This document shows positions 22,432 to 35,143 of a stretch of 64,000 bases of DNA, in pieces; the stretch's first letter is position 1; every line of letters starts with the position of its first letter. The DNA comes from Jacaranda mimosifolia. Lineage: Eukaryota > Streptophyta > Magnoliopsida > Lamiales > Bignoniaceae. The position numbers and the translations under genes were made by a program. The stretch spans positions 4,745,001 to 4,809,000 of the forward strand of contig CM032127.1 in NCBI GenBank assembly GCA_018894105.1, given 5' to 3'. The notes beneath the pieces are model-generated. The model was not told the DNA's origin. It saw nothing but the letters and a program-made list of their open reading frames with translations, and searched no databases.

Positions 22432-25400
22432 ATGTCAGGAATGAAGTACGAGGTAGAGAAATTCGATGGGAAGAATGACTTTGGGCTGTGGAAGATGAAG
22501 GTTCACGCCCTCCTGTGTCAACAAGGATTACAGAGAGCTTTAAAGGGTAGAGATTTCTTGCCGGAAACGCTGAAGGACGAGGAGAAGGATGAGTTCATGG
22601 CGAAGGCTTACGATACTCTGGTGTTATCATTGGCGGATAACGTACTGAAAGAGGTCGCCACGGAAAGTACGCCAGCGAATTTATGGAAGAAGCTGGAGAG
22701 TCTATATATGACGAAGTCCCTGACAAATAGGTTGTATTTGAAACAGCGACTATATACATTGAGAATGAAGGAAGGTACATCTATTACTCAACATATTGAT
22801 TTTTTCAATAAGGTGATTCTAGATCTTGCTAGTATCGATGTTAAAATTGATGATGAGGATCAAGCTTTAATTCTCTTGTGTTCCCTGCTAAAATCTTTTG
22901 AGCACTTGGTTACTACTTTGTTGTATGGGAGAGATACGATTTCAATGGAGGATGTGAAGGCCTCATTGAATTCCAACGAGTTGAGAAAATATGTCTTGGG
23001 CAGCAACGATGGTGAAAGTGGAGAAGGATTGGTGGCAAGAGGGAGACCAAGAGAAAGGGGAAGGAGTAGAGGCCGATCGAAGTCCCGAACCAAGCCTAGA
23101 AACGGTGACAAATGTTTTAGGTGCGGTGGAACGGGGCATTGGAGACGGAATTGTCCAGAACGAGGAAAGGCGAAGGATGCAGGTGAAACTTCTGATCAGA
23201 AGCGGGATGATGTCGCAGGAATTGTTGAGGATGAGTCTGATGGTGGGCTTGTTCTCAACGTTGCTGAAACTTTACTAAACTCTGAATGGATTTTGGATAG
23301 TGGCTGCTCCTACCACATGTGCCCAAGAAAAGATTGGTTTACCACATACCAAAAACTTGATGGTGGTAAGGTGCTTATGGGAAACGATGCTTCTTGCAGG
23401 GTTGTAGGAATTGGCTCAATTTGTATTAGGATGCATGATGGGATAGTAAGGACCCTAACAGATGTGCGTCATGTTCCAGATTTGAAGAAAAACCTGATAT
23501 CGCTAGGTACTCTGGACAAGAATGGTTGTGAGTACAGAGCTCGAGATGGAGTTCTGCGGGTTTCCAAAGGTGCACTGCTTATCATGAAGGGAGAAAAGCG
23601 GAACGGCCTTTACATATTGCAGGGAAACATGGTTTCTGGTACTGCAGCGGTTTCTTCATCAATCAATGATACTACGAGACTCTGGCATATGCGGCTTGGG
23701 CATATGAGTGAGAGGGGGATGTCAGAATTGAGCAAACGAGGTTTGCTTTGCGGAGAGAAGACTGGTGAACTAGATTTCTGCGAGCAATGTGTGTTGGGCA
23801 AGCAACATAGGGTGAAATTCGGTACTGCAGTTCATAGGACCAAAGGTACCTTGGATTACATTCACTCAGATCTTTGGGGGCCTTCTCAGGTTCCTTCAAA
23901 GGGAGGTGCAAGGTACATGCTGACATTCATAGATGATTTCTCACGTAGAGTATGGGTGTACCTGCTGAAGCATAAGGATGAGCTGTTTGTCAACTTCAAG
24001 CAATGGAAGACCATAATTGAGAAGCAGACAAGAAAGGAAATCAAGCGCTTGAGGACTGACAACGGATTGGAGTTCTACAACAAGGAATTTCAGGAATTCT
24101 GTGAGAAGGAAGGAATTGTGAGGCATCGCACAGTTGTACATACACCACAGCAGAATGGAGTTGCAGAACGGATGAACAGGACTATCTTGGAAAGAGCTAG
24201 ATGCATGCTCTTTAACGCCGGATTGTCTAAGGATTTTTGGGCAGAAGCAATTAACACTGCTTGTTATTTGGTGAATAGGTCACCATCAACCGCTTTGGAC
24301 TGCAAGACACCAATGGAAGTTTGGTCTGGGTCTCCTGCTGATTACTCAAATCTGAGAGTATTTGGGTGTCCAGCCTATGCTCATGTCCGGGATGGGAAGC
24401 TTGAGCCAAGGGCTAGGAAGTGCATATTTCTAGGCTATGCAGATGGAGTCAAAGGTTATCGTTTGTGGTGTAATGATGACAAGGGCTCCAAGATGATTAT
24501 CAGCAGGGACGTGACATTCGATAAGTCTGCAATGATGAAAAAGGTAGAGCAGCAGAAAAGCGGTCAACAGGGCGTTAAGGAGAAGGTGGAGATTCATATT
24601 GATCCTCCACAAGTTTCAAAGGGGAAACAGAAGGTGGTAGATGAAGCTGGTGATAACACATTACCACCTAATCAACAGCAGAAAAATGAACCACTACAAA
24701 ATTATCGCTTGGCTCGCGATAGGGAGAGGAGGCAGATCAAACCACCACAGCGGTTTGCTTACTCAGATCTAGTAGCTTATGCTTTGAGTTCAGCTGAAGA
24801 GTTTATAGGAGATGATCCAGTCTCATACAAAGAGGCAATATCCAGGCCAGATTCTGATAAATGGATTGCAGCTATGAGTGAAGAGATGGAGTCTCTACAC
24901 AAGAATAGCACATGGGAACTGGTTGATGTACCCAAAGGGCAGAAAATTGTAGGTTGCAAATGGATCTACAAGAAGAAAGAAGGAATTCCTGGTGTTGAAG
25001 ATGCTAGATACAAGGCGCGATTGGTTGCTAAGGGTTTTACTCAGAGAGAGGGAGTTGACTTTCATGAAGTATTCTCCCCAGTTGTAAAACATACTTCCAT
25101 TCGTGTTTTACTTGCCATGGTTGCTCTGTTTGATGTGGAATTAGAGCAGATGGATGTGAAAACAGCGTTTTTACATGGTGAGTTGGAGGAACAAATCTAC
25201 ATGAGTCAACCAGAAGGATTCGTTATTCCCGGGAAACAAAATCAAGCATGTCTTTTGAAGAGATCATTATATGGCTTGAAGCAGTCTCCCAGGCAGTGGT
25301 ATAAAAGGTTTGATGCTTTTATTACCAAGATAGGATATACTAGAAATAAATTTGATTGTTGTGTATATTACAAAATTTGTAGTGATAGCCTTCTCGTATA

Positions 25401-26385
25401 TTTGCTGTTGTACGTTGATGATATGTTGATTGCCTCTAGAAACATATCTGAGATCAACCAATTAAAAGCTCAGTTAAGTGAAGAATTTGAGATGAAGGAT
25501 TTGGGCAGTGCAAAGAAGATTTTGGGCATGGAGATCATCCAGGATAGACAAGCAGGATTATTGTACTTGTCTCAACAGCATTACATTGAGAAAGTACTTG
25601 AGCGATTTGGGATGAATAAGTCCAAGCCAGTAAGTACGCCACTTGCAGCTCATTTCAGGCTCTCATCAGATCTATCACCGAGTACTGAGGAGGATGTGGA
25701 GCACATGTCAAATGCGCCATATGCTAGTGCAGTGGGTAGCTTGATGTATGCCATGGTGTGCACTAGGCCAGACATTTCACATACAGTCAGTGTTGTGAGT
25801 AGGTATATGTACAAGCCAGGAAAGACTCATTCGCTGGCTGTGAAATGGATCATGAGGTATTTGAGAGGCTCTGCAGGCAGATGTTTGAGGTATAGTCAAT
25901 CGAATTCTACTACAAGAATTATTGGCTATGTGGATGCAGACTATACAGGAGATTTGGACAGCAGAAGGTCCATGACGGGCTATGTGTTTTGTGTATCAAG
26001 TTGTACGGTTAGCTGGAAGGCGACTTTGCAGTCATCAGTTGCATTGTCCACAACAGAAGCTGAGTACATGGCTTTGGCTGAAGGCATTAAAGAAGGCATT
26101 TGGCTAAAGGGGCTTATCGATGATATGGGTATGACTTCTGAGATCACTAAGGTATTTTGTGACAGTCAGAGTGCCATACACTTGTCAAAAAATCAAGCAT
26201 TTCATAAGAGAACAAAACACATAGATGTGAGGTATCACTTTGTTCGGGATATGGTGTCCCAAGGAGTCATGTTGGTTGACAAAGTTGGGACTAAGGATAA
26301 TCCGGCAGACATGTTGACTAAGGTTGTTCCAGGAATCAAATTCGAGCATTGCTTGGATTTGATTAATATTTGCAGACTCAGATAA
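22432..26385 (+). CDS. Copia gag-pol polyprotein, intact
   Basis: 1317 residues without a stop. The start is set at ATG 22432 (MSGMKYEVEKFDGKND), as in Tnt1-like gags; an upstream in-frame ATG at 22357 lies inside the LTR and is unlikely. Domains: gag (about 1-220); CCHC zinc knuckle CX2CX4HX4C (228-241) after an Arg-rich stretch; aspartic protease DSG (289-291); integrase with D480, D543 and E579, the last pair 35 residues apart as in D,D35E; reverse transcriptase with YVDD at 994-997; RNase H with D1168 and the STTEAEY segment. All catalytic residues I can check are present. It encodes everything needed for particle formation, reverse transcription and integration in the cell that expresses it. 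Confidence 0.97.
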   Translation: MSGMKYEVEKFDGKNDFGLWKMKVHALLCQQGLQRALKGRDFLPETLKDEEKDEFMAKAYDTLVLSLADNVLKEVATESTPANLWKKLESLYMTKSLTNRLYLKQRLYTLRMKEGTSITQHIDFFNKVILDLASIDVKIDDEDQALILLCSLLKSFEHLVTTLLYGRDTISMEDVKASLNSNELRKYVLGSNDGESGEGLVARGRPRERGRSRGRSKSRTKPRNGDKCFRCGGTGHWRRNCPERGKAKDAGETSDQKRDDVAGIVEDESDGGLVLNVAETLLNSEWILDSGCSYHMCPRKDWFTTYQKLDGGKVLMGNDASCRVVGIGSICIRMHDGIVRTLTDVRHVPDLKKNLISLGTLDKNGCEYRARDGVLRVSKGALLIMKGEKRNGLYILQGNMVSGTAAVSSSINDTTRLWHMRLGHMSERGMSELSKRGLLCGEKTGELDFCEQCVLGKQHRVKFGTAVHRTKGTLDYIHSDLWGPSQVPSKGGARYMLTFIDDFSRRVWVYLLKHKDELFVNFKQWKTIIEKQTRKEIKRLRTDNGLEFYNKEFQEFCEKEGIVRHRTVVHTPQQNGVAERMNRTILERARCMLFNAGLSKDFWAEAINTACYLVNRSPSTALDCKTPMEVWSGSPADYSNLRVFGCPAYAHVRDGKLEPRARKCIFLGYADGVKGYRLWCNDDKGSKMIISRDVTFDKSAMMKKVEQQKSGQQGVKEKVEIHIDPPQVSKGKQKVVDEAGDNTLPPNQQQKNEPLQNYRLARDRERRQIKPPQRFAYSDLVAYALSSAEEFIGDDPVSYKEAISRPDSDKWIAAMSEEMESLHKNSTWELVDVPKGQKIVGCKWIYKKKEGIPGVEDARYKARLVAKGFTQREGVDFHEVFSPVVKHTSIRVLLAMVALFDVELEQMDVKTAFLHGELEEQIYMSQPEGFVIPGKQNQACLLKRSLYGLKQSPRQWYKRFDAFITKIGYTRNKFDCCVYYKICSDSLLVYLLLYVDDMLIASRNISEINQLKAQLSEEFEMKDLGSAKKILGMEIIQDRQAGLLYLSQQHYIEKVLERFGMNKSKPVSTPLAAHFRLSSDLSPSTEEDVEHMSNAPYASAVGSLMYAMVCTRPDISHTVSVVSRYMYKPGKTHSLAVKWIMRYLRGSAGRCLRYSQSNSTTRIIGYVDADYTGDLDSRRSMTGYVFCVSSCTVSWKATLQSSVALSTTEAEYMALAEGIKEGIWLKGLIDDMGMTSEITKVFCDSQSAIHLSKNQAFHKRTKHIDVRYHFVRDMVSQGVMLVDKVGTKDNPADMLTKVVPGIKFEHCLDLINICRLR

Positions 26386-26434
26386 GAGGCCCTATTGGGG
26401 GCAGGGACAAAGAAGATGAATGGAAATTTCAAGT

Positions 26435-26447
26435 CAAGGTGGAGAAT
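26435..26447 (+). promoter_or_regulatory. Copia polypurine tract
   Basis: caaggtggagaat directly before the 3' LTR, in the place where plus-strand DNA synthesis is primed. Confidence 0.65.
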
Positions 26448-26859
26448 TGTTGATTTTGCCTTGAAATTGAGGTAAGTTTGACAAGGAGATCAAGTTTGAC
26501 TAGAATTAGGACTCCTTCTTTTATTGGGTTTTCTAGTCCTAGGTAAAATAGTCTTTTTGACTATAAATATTAGTTGTTTCTTTCGAAGAAAATATCACGA
26601 ACATAACACAAGGGCTTCTTTACTGCTTTTGAGTAATTCTCTCAAGACGGAGTTTAGAAGGAGGGTGTTAGGTGTTTTCGTGAGATTTGTGGGATTCAAG
26701 TTTGTACTTGCACTTTGATTTGAGATCAATAAAATTCCTTTTCTTTGTCGGGTGGATTAGGCACATCGCCGAACCACGTTAAATCTTGTTGTCACTTTAC
26801 ATTGAATTACTTTGCTATTATTTCATTGTTTCCGCAATAAATCCTCCTGGGTTTCAATA
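26448..26859 (+). repeat. 3' LTR of intact Copia
   Basis: 412 bp; ends TCAATA rather than TCAACA, so its outermost C is mutated to T. Otherwise as the 5' LTR. Confidence 0.93.
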
Positions 26860-26864
26860 GTTCT

Positions 26865-27729
26865 CATGTGATATATCCTTGATAAATTATTTTTATTATA
26901 AATAGCATACATCAAAGTCCAAATAGAAAAAAGTAAACCGGATGTTAAAAACCGACTAAAATTTTTCATCGTATTTTCAACCTGTTATGCAGTTTGATCC
27001 TGCCAACCTAGTCCGCTTTTCTAGAATCACGCCGAAAGTACAAAACTTAAGCACATACAGCAGAAATACAAGCACACAGGTTTCCCCACCCCAGCGACAC
27101 TGTGCTTCCATCAGCTTGAATATGCATGGCTTGGGCTTTCTACTCTCCGATAGGGTCGTACTTACCGGATGAATTTCAATCAATAAAATTTATTTATTTA
27201 TTAATAAATAAATAAAATAATTATATTATCCCTGTTAAAAAGGTAAATAATAAATACTCCTTTTGATTAATCTAGAATTATGTAACTCTAAGCAAGCAAG
27301 TAGAAGAAGACAAAATACAAGGTATGTGATATATATGTACATACATATATATACATACATGGTTTATATATATATACACATATTATATATTATATTAAGA
27401 ATTGAGGTGTTGCTATTCCATATAGCGACACCTTTTTCTTTTAGTACATAAACTTATTTTTAAATTAATATATATCATATTTAATCATTTACTTTTAATA
27501 TATTGTATGAAAATTTTAATTTGTGGACACTCAAATTATATTAGTTGCAGTTAAATATTCAGTCTTTATAGATAAAAAATTGTATTTAAATTAATTTTTA
27601 CTTGAAAAGTTTATAGAAAGTTATACTTGGCTTTTATAATTTTTAATTATAAAGTGATATGGCAAATTATGTCTTTAGAGGTAAAAAGTAAAAATTAACT
27701 ATAAGAACAAACTAAATAAATAAGATGGG
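26865..27729. other. Unassigned spacer
   Basis: Mixed composition, no gene recognised. Contains a perfect 28-bp AT palindrome (27189-27216). Confidence 0.4.
27189..27216. repeat. 28-bp perfect AT palindrome
   Basis: tttatttatttatt followed by its exact reverse complement. Confidence 0.85.
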
Positions 27730-28491
27730 TGACGAGGGTGTAATTGGTTTAGGAGTAAATTGGGCTAAACTCCGCTCGGGTCGACCAGACAGAAGGTCGA
27801 GATTATATCTTGATGATACTTTGGGATTGAGTCCTGCAACCACTAGCACACGTCAGGCTTGCTAAGATGCCCTCGGCTAAGGTACTCCGACACTCAGATT
27901 AGTTTAATCAACTGGAAGATGGAGCAGCAGAGTAAGGGCTTTTGAGTTATGAATGGCATACCTTGTTCAAAGCTGAGAATAGGGTATTTATAACCTTTTG
28001 GTGTGACTAATATATCAATGATGCTCTTGCTGCATAGAAAGGACCTTTGTCTCTATTAGAGGACCTTTAATTCTTCTCCAACTCGTGTACTATTTCAGGT
28101 GGTGAGTGCACACTGGCCTAGCATGGCAGAAAATGTGATATTGGCAGTGGCATGCACCATTAATGTGGAGGCATACCGCCTATCAGAGCATTCAATATTG
28201 TAGTAGAGAGGCTATCGCTTTCGTTCGACCTCCTTGGTCGAGATAAATACTTGTCTGCAGGCCATCCCCAGACTCTGGTCGATAGAGTGGCACTTTGTTG
28301 TATTCAAGTGTCTCCCTGGTTGAATGCTGAACAACACATTCCTGTTGGTGATCGACCATCTTCTGGTTGACAGAGGCGAATGCCGATATTCGCATTGATG
28401 GATAAGGTGTAGTGAGGTCGAACCTGATCGATAACATGGTCGGCCCACACAGCCAGTTGGGCCTAATAGATAATTAGGCTGCCTCACATCG
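27730..28491 (-). repeat. Gypsy LTR remnant (LTR B)
   Basis: Starts TGACGAGGG and ends ..CTCACATCG, matching the ends of LTR C (TGATGAGGG..CCCACATCA) with one substitution in each terminus. Shares internal blocks with LTR C: gagtcctgcaa..acgtcaggct, ccctcgg.taaggcactc, and a tatttata box (27986-27993). No internal Gypsy domain adjoins it and the flanking five bases do not match, so it is a solo or broken LTR. Confidence 0.7.
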
Positions 28492-28929
28492 TATCCTTTT
28501 GTCTGGTCGAGAGTTACTGGGTTGGGCTTATTGGGCTATCCCCGTAGAGAAAGGTCGGTTAGCCATGATATGGGATAGCTTGAGTGAAGTGGATGTGGTG
28601 AAGACTCAACTCGAGTCCTCGCAGTCGATATATATTATAATTTTTAAATCAGAAAGTAATATTATAATTTTCGATATATATTATATGAAAACCAAAATGA
28701 TCTCAACATATCAAATGGTGACTCATGTTTTATGTTTTCCAAGATGAAGATCAACAGTTGAAATGTTGGATCCCATTTTTATTTATTTTGAGTTGAGAGT
28801 TAAAATTAGTTATACTGTCAACACGAGTTTTGGTGTGTTTTATTTTTATTTTTAAGTTTGAAAGGAAAAAATATTGACGATACTTGAACATAGTTTTGAT
28901 GAAAAAATATTAATGATACTTGATACGTA
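28492..28929. other. Unassigned spacer
   Basis: No gene. Holds the phrase caacagttgaaatgttggatccc, common near plant repeats, but no element borders are clear. Confidence 0.35.
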
Positions 28930-29535
28930 GTTTTAAGGCTAGGCCAAACCTGTTGCATATTTTATAAGATTAAGCCTATCCTATTCCCTACTATAGTTTT
29001 TTTTTTAAGGCTTGGCCTAGTCTTTTTAGATTTTTCAAAGCCTAGACTTGGCCTGAAAAAGTCTACTTTAGTTAAGATTTTAATTAGGTTTAAATTTTAT
29101 ATAGGTTTAGGCTTTTAATAGGCTAAGGCCTTAATAGGCCTAAAAATTCTATAATTTATATTAAGCAAAAATAATTGGTGATTATAATACATTTATCTTA
29201 ACAAAGAGAAAAGTATAATCAAACATTATTATAAATTAAATTTGAAATAATATGATTGTGTATTAACTAAGAACATAATATATAGTTATATAAAATGAAT
29301 AAAATTAATTAATATAAATATAAAGCAATTATAAATAATTAAATATATATTATAATATGATTAAATTATATAGGCCAGCCAGATATATTTTATAGGCTTT
29401 TATAAAAGCTTATACCTAGCCTTTTTAACTAAATAAACTTTTTTAAAAGCCTAAAATTGGTCTATTTATTAAATAGGCTAGGCCCTAATAGGCCAGACTA
29501 TAGGCCCCTGACGAGCGTCCTAGCCTATTCTCATC
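28930..29535. mobile_element. Interspersed repeat rich in ggctaggcc/aggcct words
   Basis: About 600 bp with repeated ggccta/taggcc words (gctaggccaaacc at the left; ggccagactataggcccctg at the right). Unit 3 lacks it (near 55270). Probably a non-autonomous DNA transposon; borders and class are not certain. Confidence 0.4.
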
Positions 29536-31201
29536 CCTAACCATGTGTGCTGCATCATGATACTTGTCTACAATTGGGCCTAAACAAGAAATGGAATAAT
29601 TAAAGAACCAACTATATATAATCAATGAATAAAACCATAACTAATATCTATATCTATATCTATCTATACTACCTAGCTATAAAAGTATGAATAAGTATAG
29701 TGGTTTCTTCCCTTTTATGTGAGGACAAAAATATCCCTCTTTAGTAGAATTATCACATTTAATACATATGGTTTAATGGTACAACCAAGTTAAGTTTATT
29801 TTTAGTTAGCCTTATAGGAAATAAAAATTATAATTAATTAAATGAAGTCTTCATCTTAAATAATGTATATACATCAAATGTATACACATTGTATTTAGAC
29901 TCATAGAAAATAATAACTATAATTGATAAAATCAAGCCTTTCATCTTAAATAATATATATATATATACATCAAATGCATATCTTTCTATTTATTACTTTG
30001 TTACAAATTAAAAATATATATGTTTAATTAGAATAATACAAAAAAATAATTATACTAAAATTAATTAAATAAATTTTCTACTTAGCAAATGTAATTACAT
30101 ATATTAAAGTCATCATGTTTATGACACGCATAGTTTAATGATAATTACAATTAAATTAAATTTATTTTAATTAAACTCATAGAAAATAATAACTATAATT
30201 AATAAAATGAAGTCTTTCCAATTAAAAAAATGTATAAATATATCTCAAATGTAAATACATCGTATTTATTAAATCTATTCTAAATTACAAAATATATTTT
30301 TGTTAGACATATAGAAAATAATAATTATATTAAAAATAATTAAATCAAAATTTCCTACTTAGCTAACATAATTACTACATTGAAAATTATGCTTCTACTA
30401 TGTATTTAATTGGACTTATAGAAAATAGCAATTAAATTAAAATTAAGCAATTAAATTATATCTCCATCTAATGAGACTATTACTATCACATTCAATACAT
30501 ATGGTTGTATGGTATACTACGATTAAATTAAATTTATTCTGATTAGGCTCATAGAAAACAATAACTGAATTGAAATTAATTAAGAAAAAATAAATTCATG
30601 AGCAAAAATGATAGTCCATAAATACATTTGTATATATATTCCATCTACGCTCTCTCTCAAAAATAAGAAAAGAAATATCTTTTATATATCAAAATATATA
30701 TTCAATTCAAATGTAATAGTAAATTTAATATGACAATGAGCAAGAACATATTAAGTCTTATAATCACATATTTAATTGATGAGGAAAATGAATGATATTT
30801 CATAAATGCATTTGTATAAATATTGGTTCTTCCTTAAGAATAAAAAAAGAAAAAACATTTATTATATATCAATATAGATGTCAAACTCATATGAAATATT
30901 ATATTTAATATCATAATAAAAAAGAAAAAACTAAGTTTATTTAATTTTTTTTATCTTCTTATTTATTTGTGTATTTATATATATATTTTAAATATATTTT
31001 TGTTAATTTTTACATATGATGATGTACACATTTTATTTTCTTGAAACTAATAGCACAAGATGCTTTCATGTTGTATCACAAATTTGAAAAAGTTTCTTAA
31101 GCTTATTTATTTAAGTTAAAAAACAAAAATTGGGTCGCAAAAAAAAGGAATATATAGTTGATAGCACTATTAGAGTTGTGAAAGAGAATCAACTAAAATT
31201 T

Positions 31202-31604
31202 GGGAACGTTTTGTTATGTTTTATAGATGACTATGTTATGTATTTTGGGTAAATGAATTTTGGGAATGGGCTGGGGTTGGGGAATGTGATGGATTTTATT
31301 TATATTTTGGGAATTAATTAAAGAATATTTTAGAGAGTGTTGATATATTTATTTATATTTTGCGATGGGACATTTTTACTGTAATAGTCAAATCAATTCT
31401 TTTTTTTATAAATAATCATAATATATATGCATGGATGTATATGAAAAGTGGGGAGGGGGGAGAGGACGGTTTGGGGGTAATGAAAGAAAGACGAGGGCAT
31501 TTTGAAAAGGACTTATTTTGGCATTTTGAAGCCAAAATAGGTGTATGTTTGGTTATAATCTTCTAGAATGATTTGGTTTTGTGGGAACATAACCAAACAT
31601 TGCC
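31202..31604 (-). mobile_element. Ancestral MITE, copy in unit 2
   Basis: Orthologous to 7263-7724 and 56941-57385: same ends (gggaacgttttgttatg / ggaacataaccaaacattgcc) and same neighbours. A little shorter than the unit 1 copy. Confidence 0.6.
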
Positions 31605-34600
31605 TTAATTTCTTTAGATGATCATTTTAAATAAATTATTTTTCAATTGAAATAATAATGTGGTATTATTAACTTTCGATAATTATTTTTAAAAGGCAAT
31701 AGGATAGAAATATATATATATATAATTTATTTTTATCAAATAACCTTTTGAAGAATTTAACAAAAAATTTTATTGGGGTGTGATGGAGGAAGAGGAAGAC
31801 CTTATCAAGGCCCAAATTTGCATGACTTAACTAAACATATAATTAACATTGTTAAAGTATACATCAATAGCATAACAAGTATAATTCACTCATTATATAA
31901 ATGACTTGAGCTTAATTGGTCATACTTAATTATGATATGAATTTTTTTTCAAAAAAGAATGTGTTGTTGGATTGATAGTTATGTAATTCAAACTACTAAG
32001 TTTAAAAAGTATTTATTCAATTTTAGTAACAAATTATTATGACATAGTGAAATATTTTCTATCACTACATAAATAGAATATCAATAAATATATTTCATCG
32101 GATAAATTAAATAGCACATTAGTCCGTATGTCTCCATCCATACCCTATAAAATATATACTTCTTAGGTGCAAATTATATAATCAATCAAATACATAGTAC
32201 CCAACAATAAAAAAATTCTTATTTTTTATATTACTAAACATTAAATAATGAATAAAATATAGTTATTTATTTCGAACAATGAATTTCACTTAACAATACA
32301 AGCATATATTATGTTAATAGCCAACTTAATTCCTGATCCAACTCTTATAGATTTACAAATTAGCAAATCTTTAAAGAATAAATTAATTTCACACTTTTTT
32401 TAACAAAAAAAAAAAACTTATAAAATAATGTAATATTTTTATTTTACACAATGATATTTGAAGGTTTAAAATTGTTCAAATTTTAACTATCTCTATTTTT
32501 GGCTTAATGAAGAAGAGACGAAAATGAGAATAGAATCAATATAAATAAATAGAACACATGAGAAAGTTTTTTTTTCTTTAATTTTAGATTAAAAACAAGT
32601 GGTCCATTGAAAATTTAAGATTAGATAAGTAATATAAATTTTATTTATTCAACTAGATTTAGAGGAAACTAATTTATAAATCATTCACAATCATTTGAAT
32701 CATATTTTTAATTTTATTTCATGAAATAACAATTGAAATTTATTGTTAAAATCAAAAAGAACTTCTCAATTAATAAAAAATAAAATTAAAATTAAAATTA
32801 TGGACTAACAACTACACAAATTTAATTCATGAGAATTAGAACATAAATTAAAAAATAAAAGCTTCTTCAAGTATCACCCAAAAATGAAAGAATTCAATGG
32901 TCGGTAGCTATTAGTCATTGTATCGTAAACGATACATATAAATTATGTTTTTTAAATATTAAAATTTTTAAGATATATTTTATTTTAGTCATTATTCAAT
33001 TTACGGGTTTTCATTGTTCAATTTCTCAGTAAATTGTTCTTGAAATAGTAATGAATCAATAAACTTATGTATTGGATATTCTAATATACATTTAAAACAT
33101 CATTGTATATGGTTAATAAGAAAATTTTACCTATATTTTTAGATACATTGACATAATTTTCTAATAATATTATTGTAGCATATTAATTTTGACAATAAAT
33201 ACAATAAAAAATGAAGAGAAAGCATACCGCACTGAGTATTAGAGAGAGAGAGAGAGAGCAAATTAAGAGTTCATGAAAATGAAAAAGACAATTAAGTCAT
33301 TGAAGGAGAAGAAACATAGAAATTAACAAGTTGGCACCTCTCTTTTAACATAACTTTAAATGAAAAAGAGTTACTTCATAAAGAATTCAATTGTCAATAT
33401 TCACCAATTTATGGCTCCTAAGAACATAGATGATTTCTTATCAGTCAAAATGTTGGTAATTTTTCAATAGATATGTACTCTATGGTTTCTCAATAAATAT
33501 CATATATGTGGGTAAATATTGTCATATACTAAAATGCTCGGTTTTAATTCTATTTTTTAAATAGGTTTCAGAATTTATAGTTCCGAGTGCTCGAAGATTC
33601 CTGAATTAAATAAGGTTTTGTTGCATCCATTGCGATGCGATAAGATTTTAAAAAGCCTCGCTCATTTCATTGTGGCAATACAAAATATTAGACTAGCTTC
33701 AATTTAAATGTTAAATAAATTGCATAAGTTATTTATTCTCTATTAAAAGAGGTTATGAACTTTCAAAAAAATATGGTGGAGTTATACTTTTCGAATAGAA
33801 AGGCAAGATATATCATGATCTTTCAGGCTTAATTTACAAATGAAGATAGACATGGTAACTTTCAATTGTAATTTGCCAAAACATAAAATGAACTTGAGAA
33901 TAGAAAATACTAAAAGAATAAGATTTATCAGAAGTAATAATGAGAAAACGTATAAAATTTATGGAGATAAATTCATATGCAAAAATCTTGAAAAGGATAA
34001 ATTATCCTCTTTTAATGAACGATATTCAACTCTACATCTTAAAAGACATGAAACTAAACTAATTTAATTCATAATTCTAAATGTTTATCAAGTTGCTAAA
34101 ATTTTGGTTGAAGAAAATAATCATTATATATCAATGGAGCACGCAAGATATTATTGTTCATGCACATTGAGGTTATAAATATAGAATAATACATTATTAA
34201 TGTGATTACCTACTGTAATATACACTTCTTTTCTAAGAGATGATATAGGATAACACCTAAATATTCAGAAAAAAAGGTGCCAAAACATCCAATGATGCAA
34301 ATTAAAAAAAAAATGAATCTGTCCAAGGGACTCTTACAAGTAGTGCAAGTATTGTTAGAGAATAATAAATAATTTTATATCTTATTTTATAATTTATTCC
34401 ATTAATTATTTATTACGCTTATATGGGGAAGAGATTATACTTGTTTTATTGTTGCAATTAACATACAAAGTTTAACCAATGCAAAAAATGATTCATGAAG
34501 TACTTATACAATTAAAAATTTGAAGTTTTCAACTAAAGTGAATATATATTTATCTATTTCTTATTATCAAAACTTTAAACATTTTTTATATTTGCAAAAT

Positions 34601-35118
34601 TAAAATTTATTCTATCAATTCTTTAGAAATTCCTTTGGGGAAAATTCTATTGTTGGTTTTTCAACTTAATAACATAAAACTGAAAACTATAAGATTGATC
34701 ACTATTGTGGTAATCTATCAAATTCGAGGTTTAATTATAATAAAGAATGATGAATATCACCCTAAAAGAAGAGGGGGGCTGTTAATCAAATTGGAAAAAG
34801 AATTGTTCTTTAACATCTTTTGTTGGGGGTTCAAACAATATATATATATATATATATAGGTAAAATATTATATTTGGAATAAATAATGTAGACATTAGAA
34901 AGAAAGAAAGCAAAAGATGTGATAGGTTACACATATGGTGCAAATCCCATAGAAGAAGAAATATATTACCTTAGATTATTCTTAAACTATGTTAGATATC
35001 CAACAAATTCTACAACTTCAAATGATAATTTATTTTTATTTCTGATTTTTTTTATTTGATAAGCATCCGAGTCAAATATCAATAGAAAATGATTAATTTG
35101 TAGAACAAATAAACAAAC
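31605..35118. other. AT-rich intergenic DNA of unit 2
   Basis: Shared with the other units; includes 32633-33475, which unit 1 lost. Has an (ag)n run near 33241-33258. No gene recognised. Confidence 0.55.
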
Positions 35119-35143
35119 AAATAATAATAATAATAATAATAAT

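Larger units (their letters stand above)
21994..26859 (+). mobile_element. Full-length Copia retrotransposon (Tork/Tnt1-like)
   Basis: Complete element of 4866 bp: 5' LTR 21994-22404, primer-binding site 22408-22419, one uninterrupted gag-pol 22432-26385, polypurine tract just before 26448, 3' LTR 26448-26859. The target duplication GTTCT is perfect (21989-21993 and 26860-26864). The two LTRs differ by six transitions and one 1-bp indel over about 411 bp. Domain order GAG-PR-INT-RT-RH is that of Copia, and the protein resembles tobacco Tnt1. It looks young and structurally competent to move. Confidence 0.96.

Noticed and set aside
27000..27175. Possible gene fragment
   Set aside because: More GC than its surroundings and open on both strands, but no protein family is recognisable.
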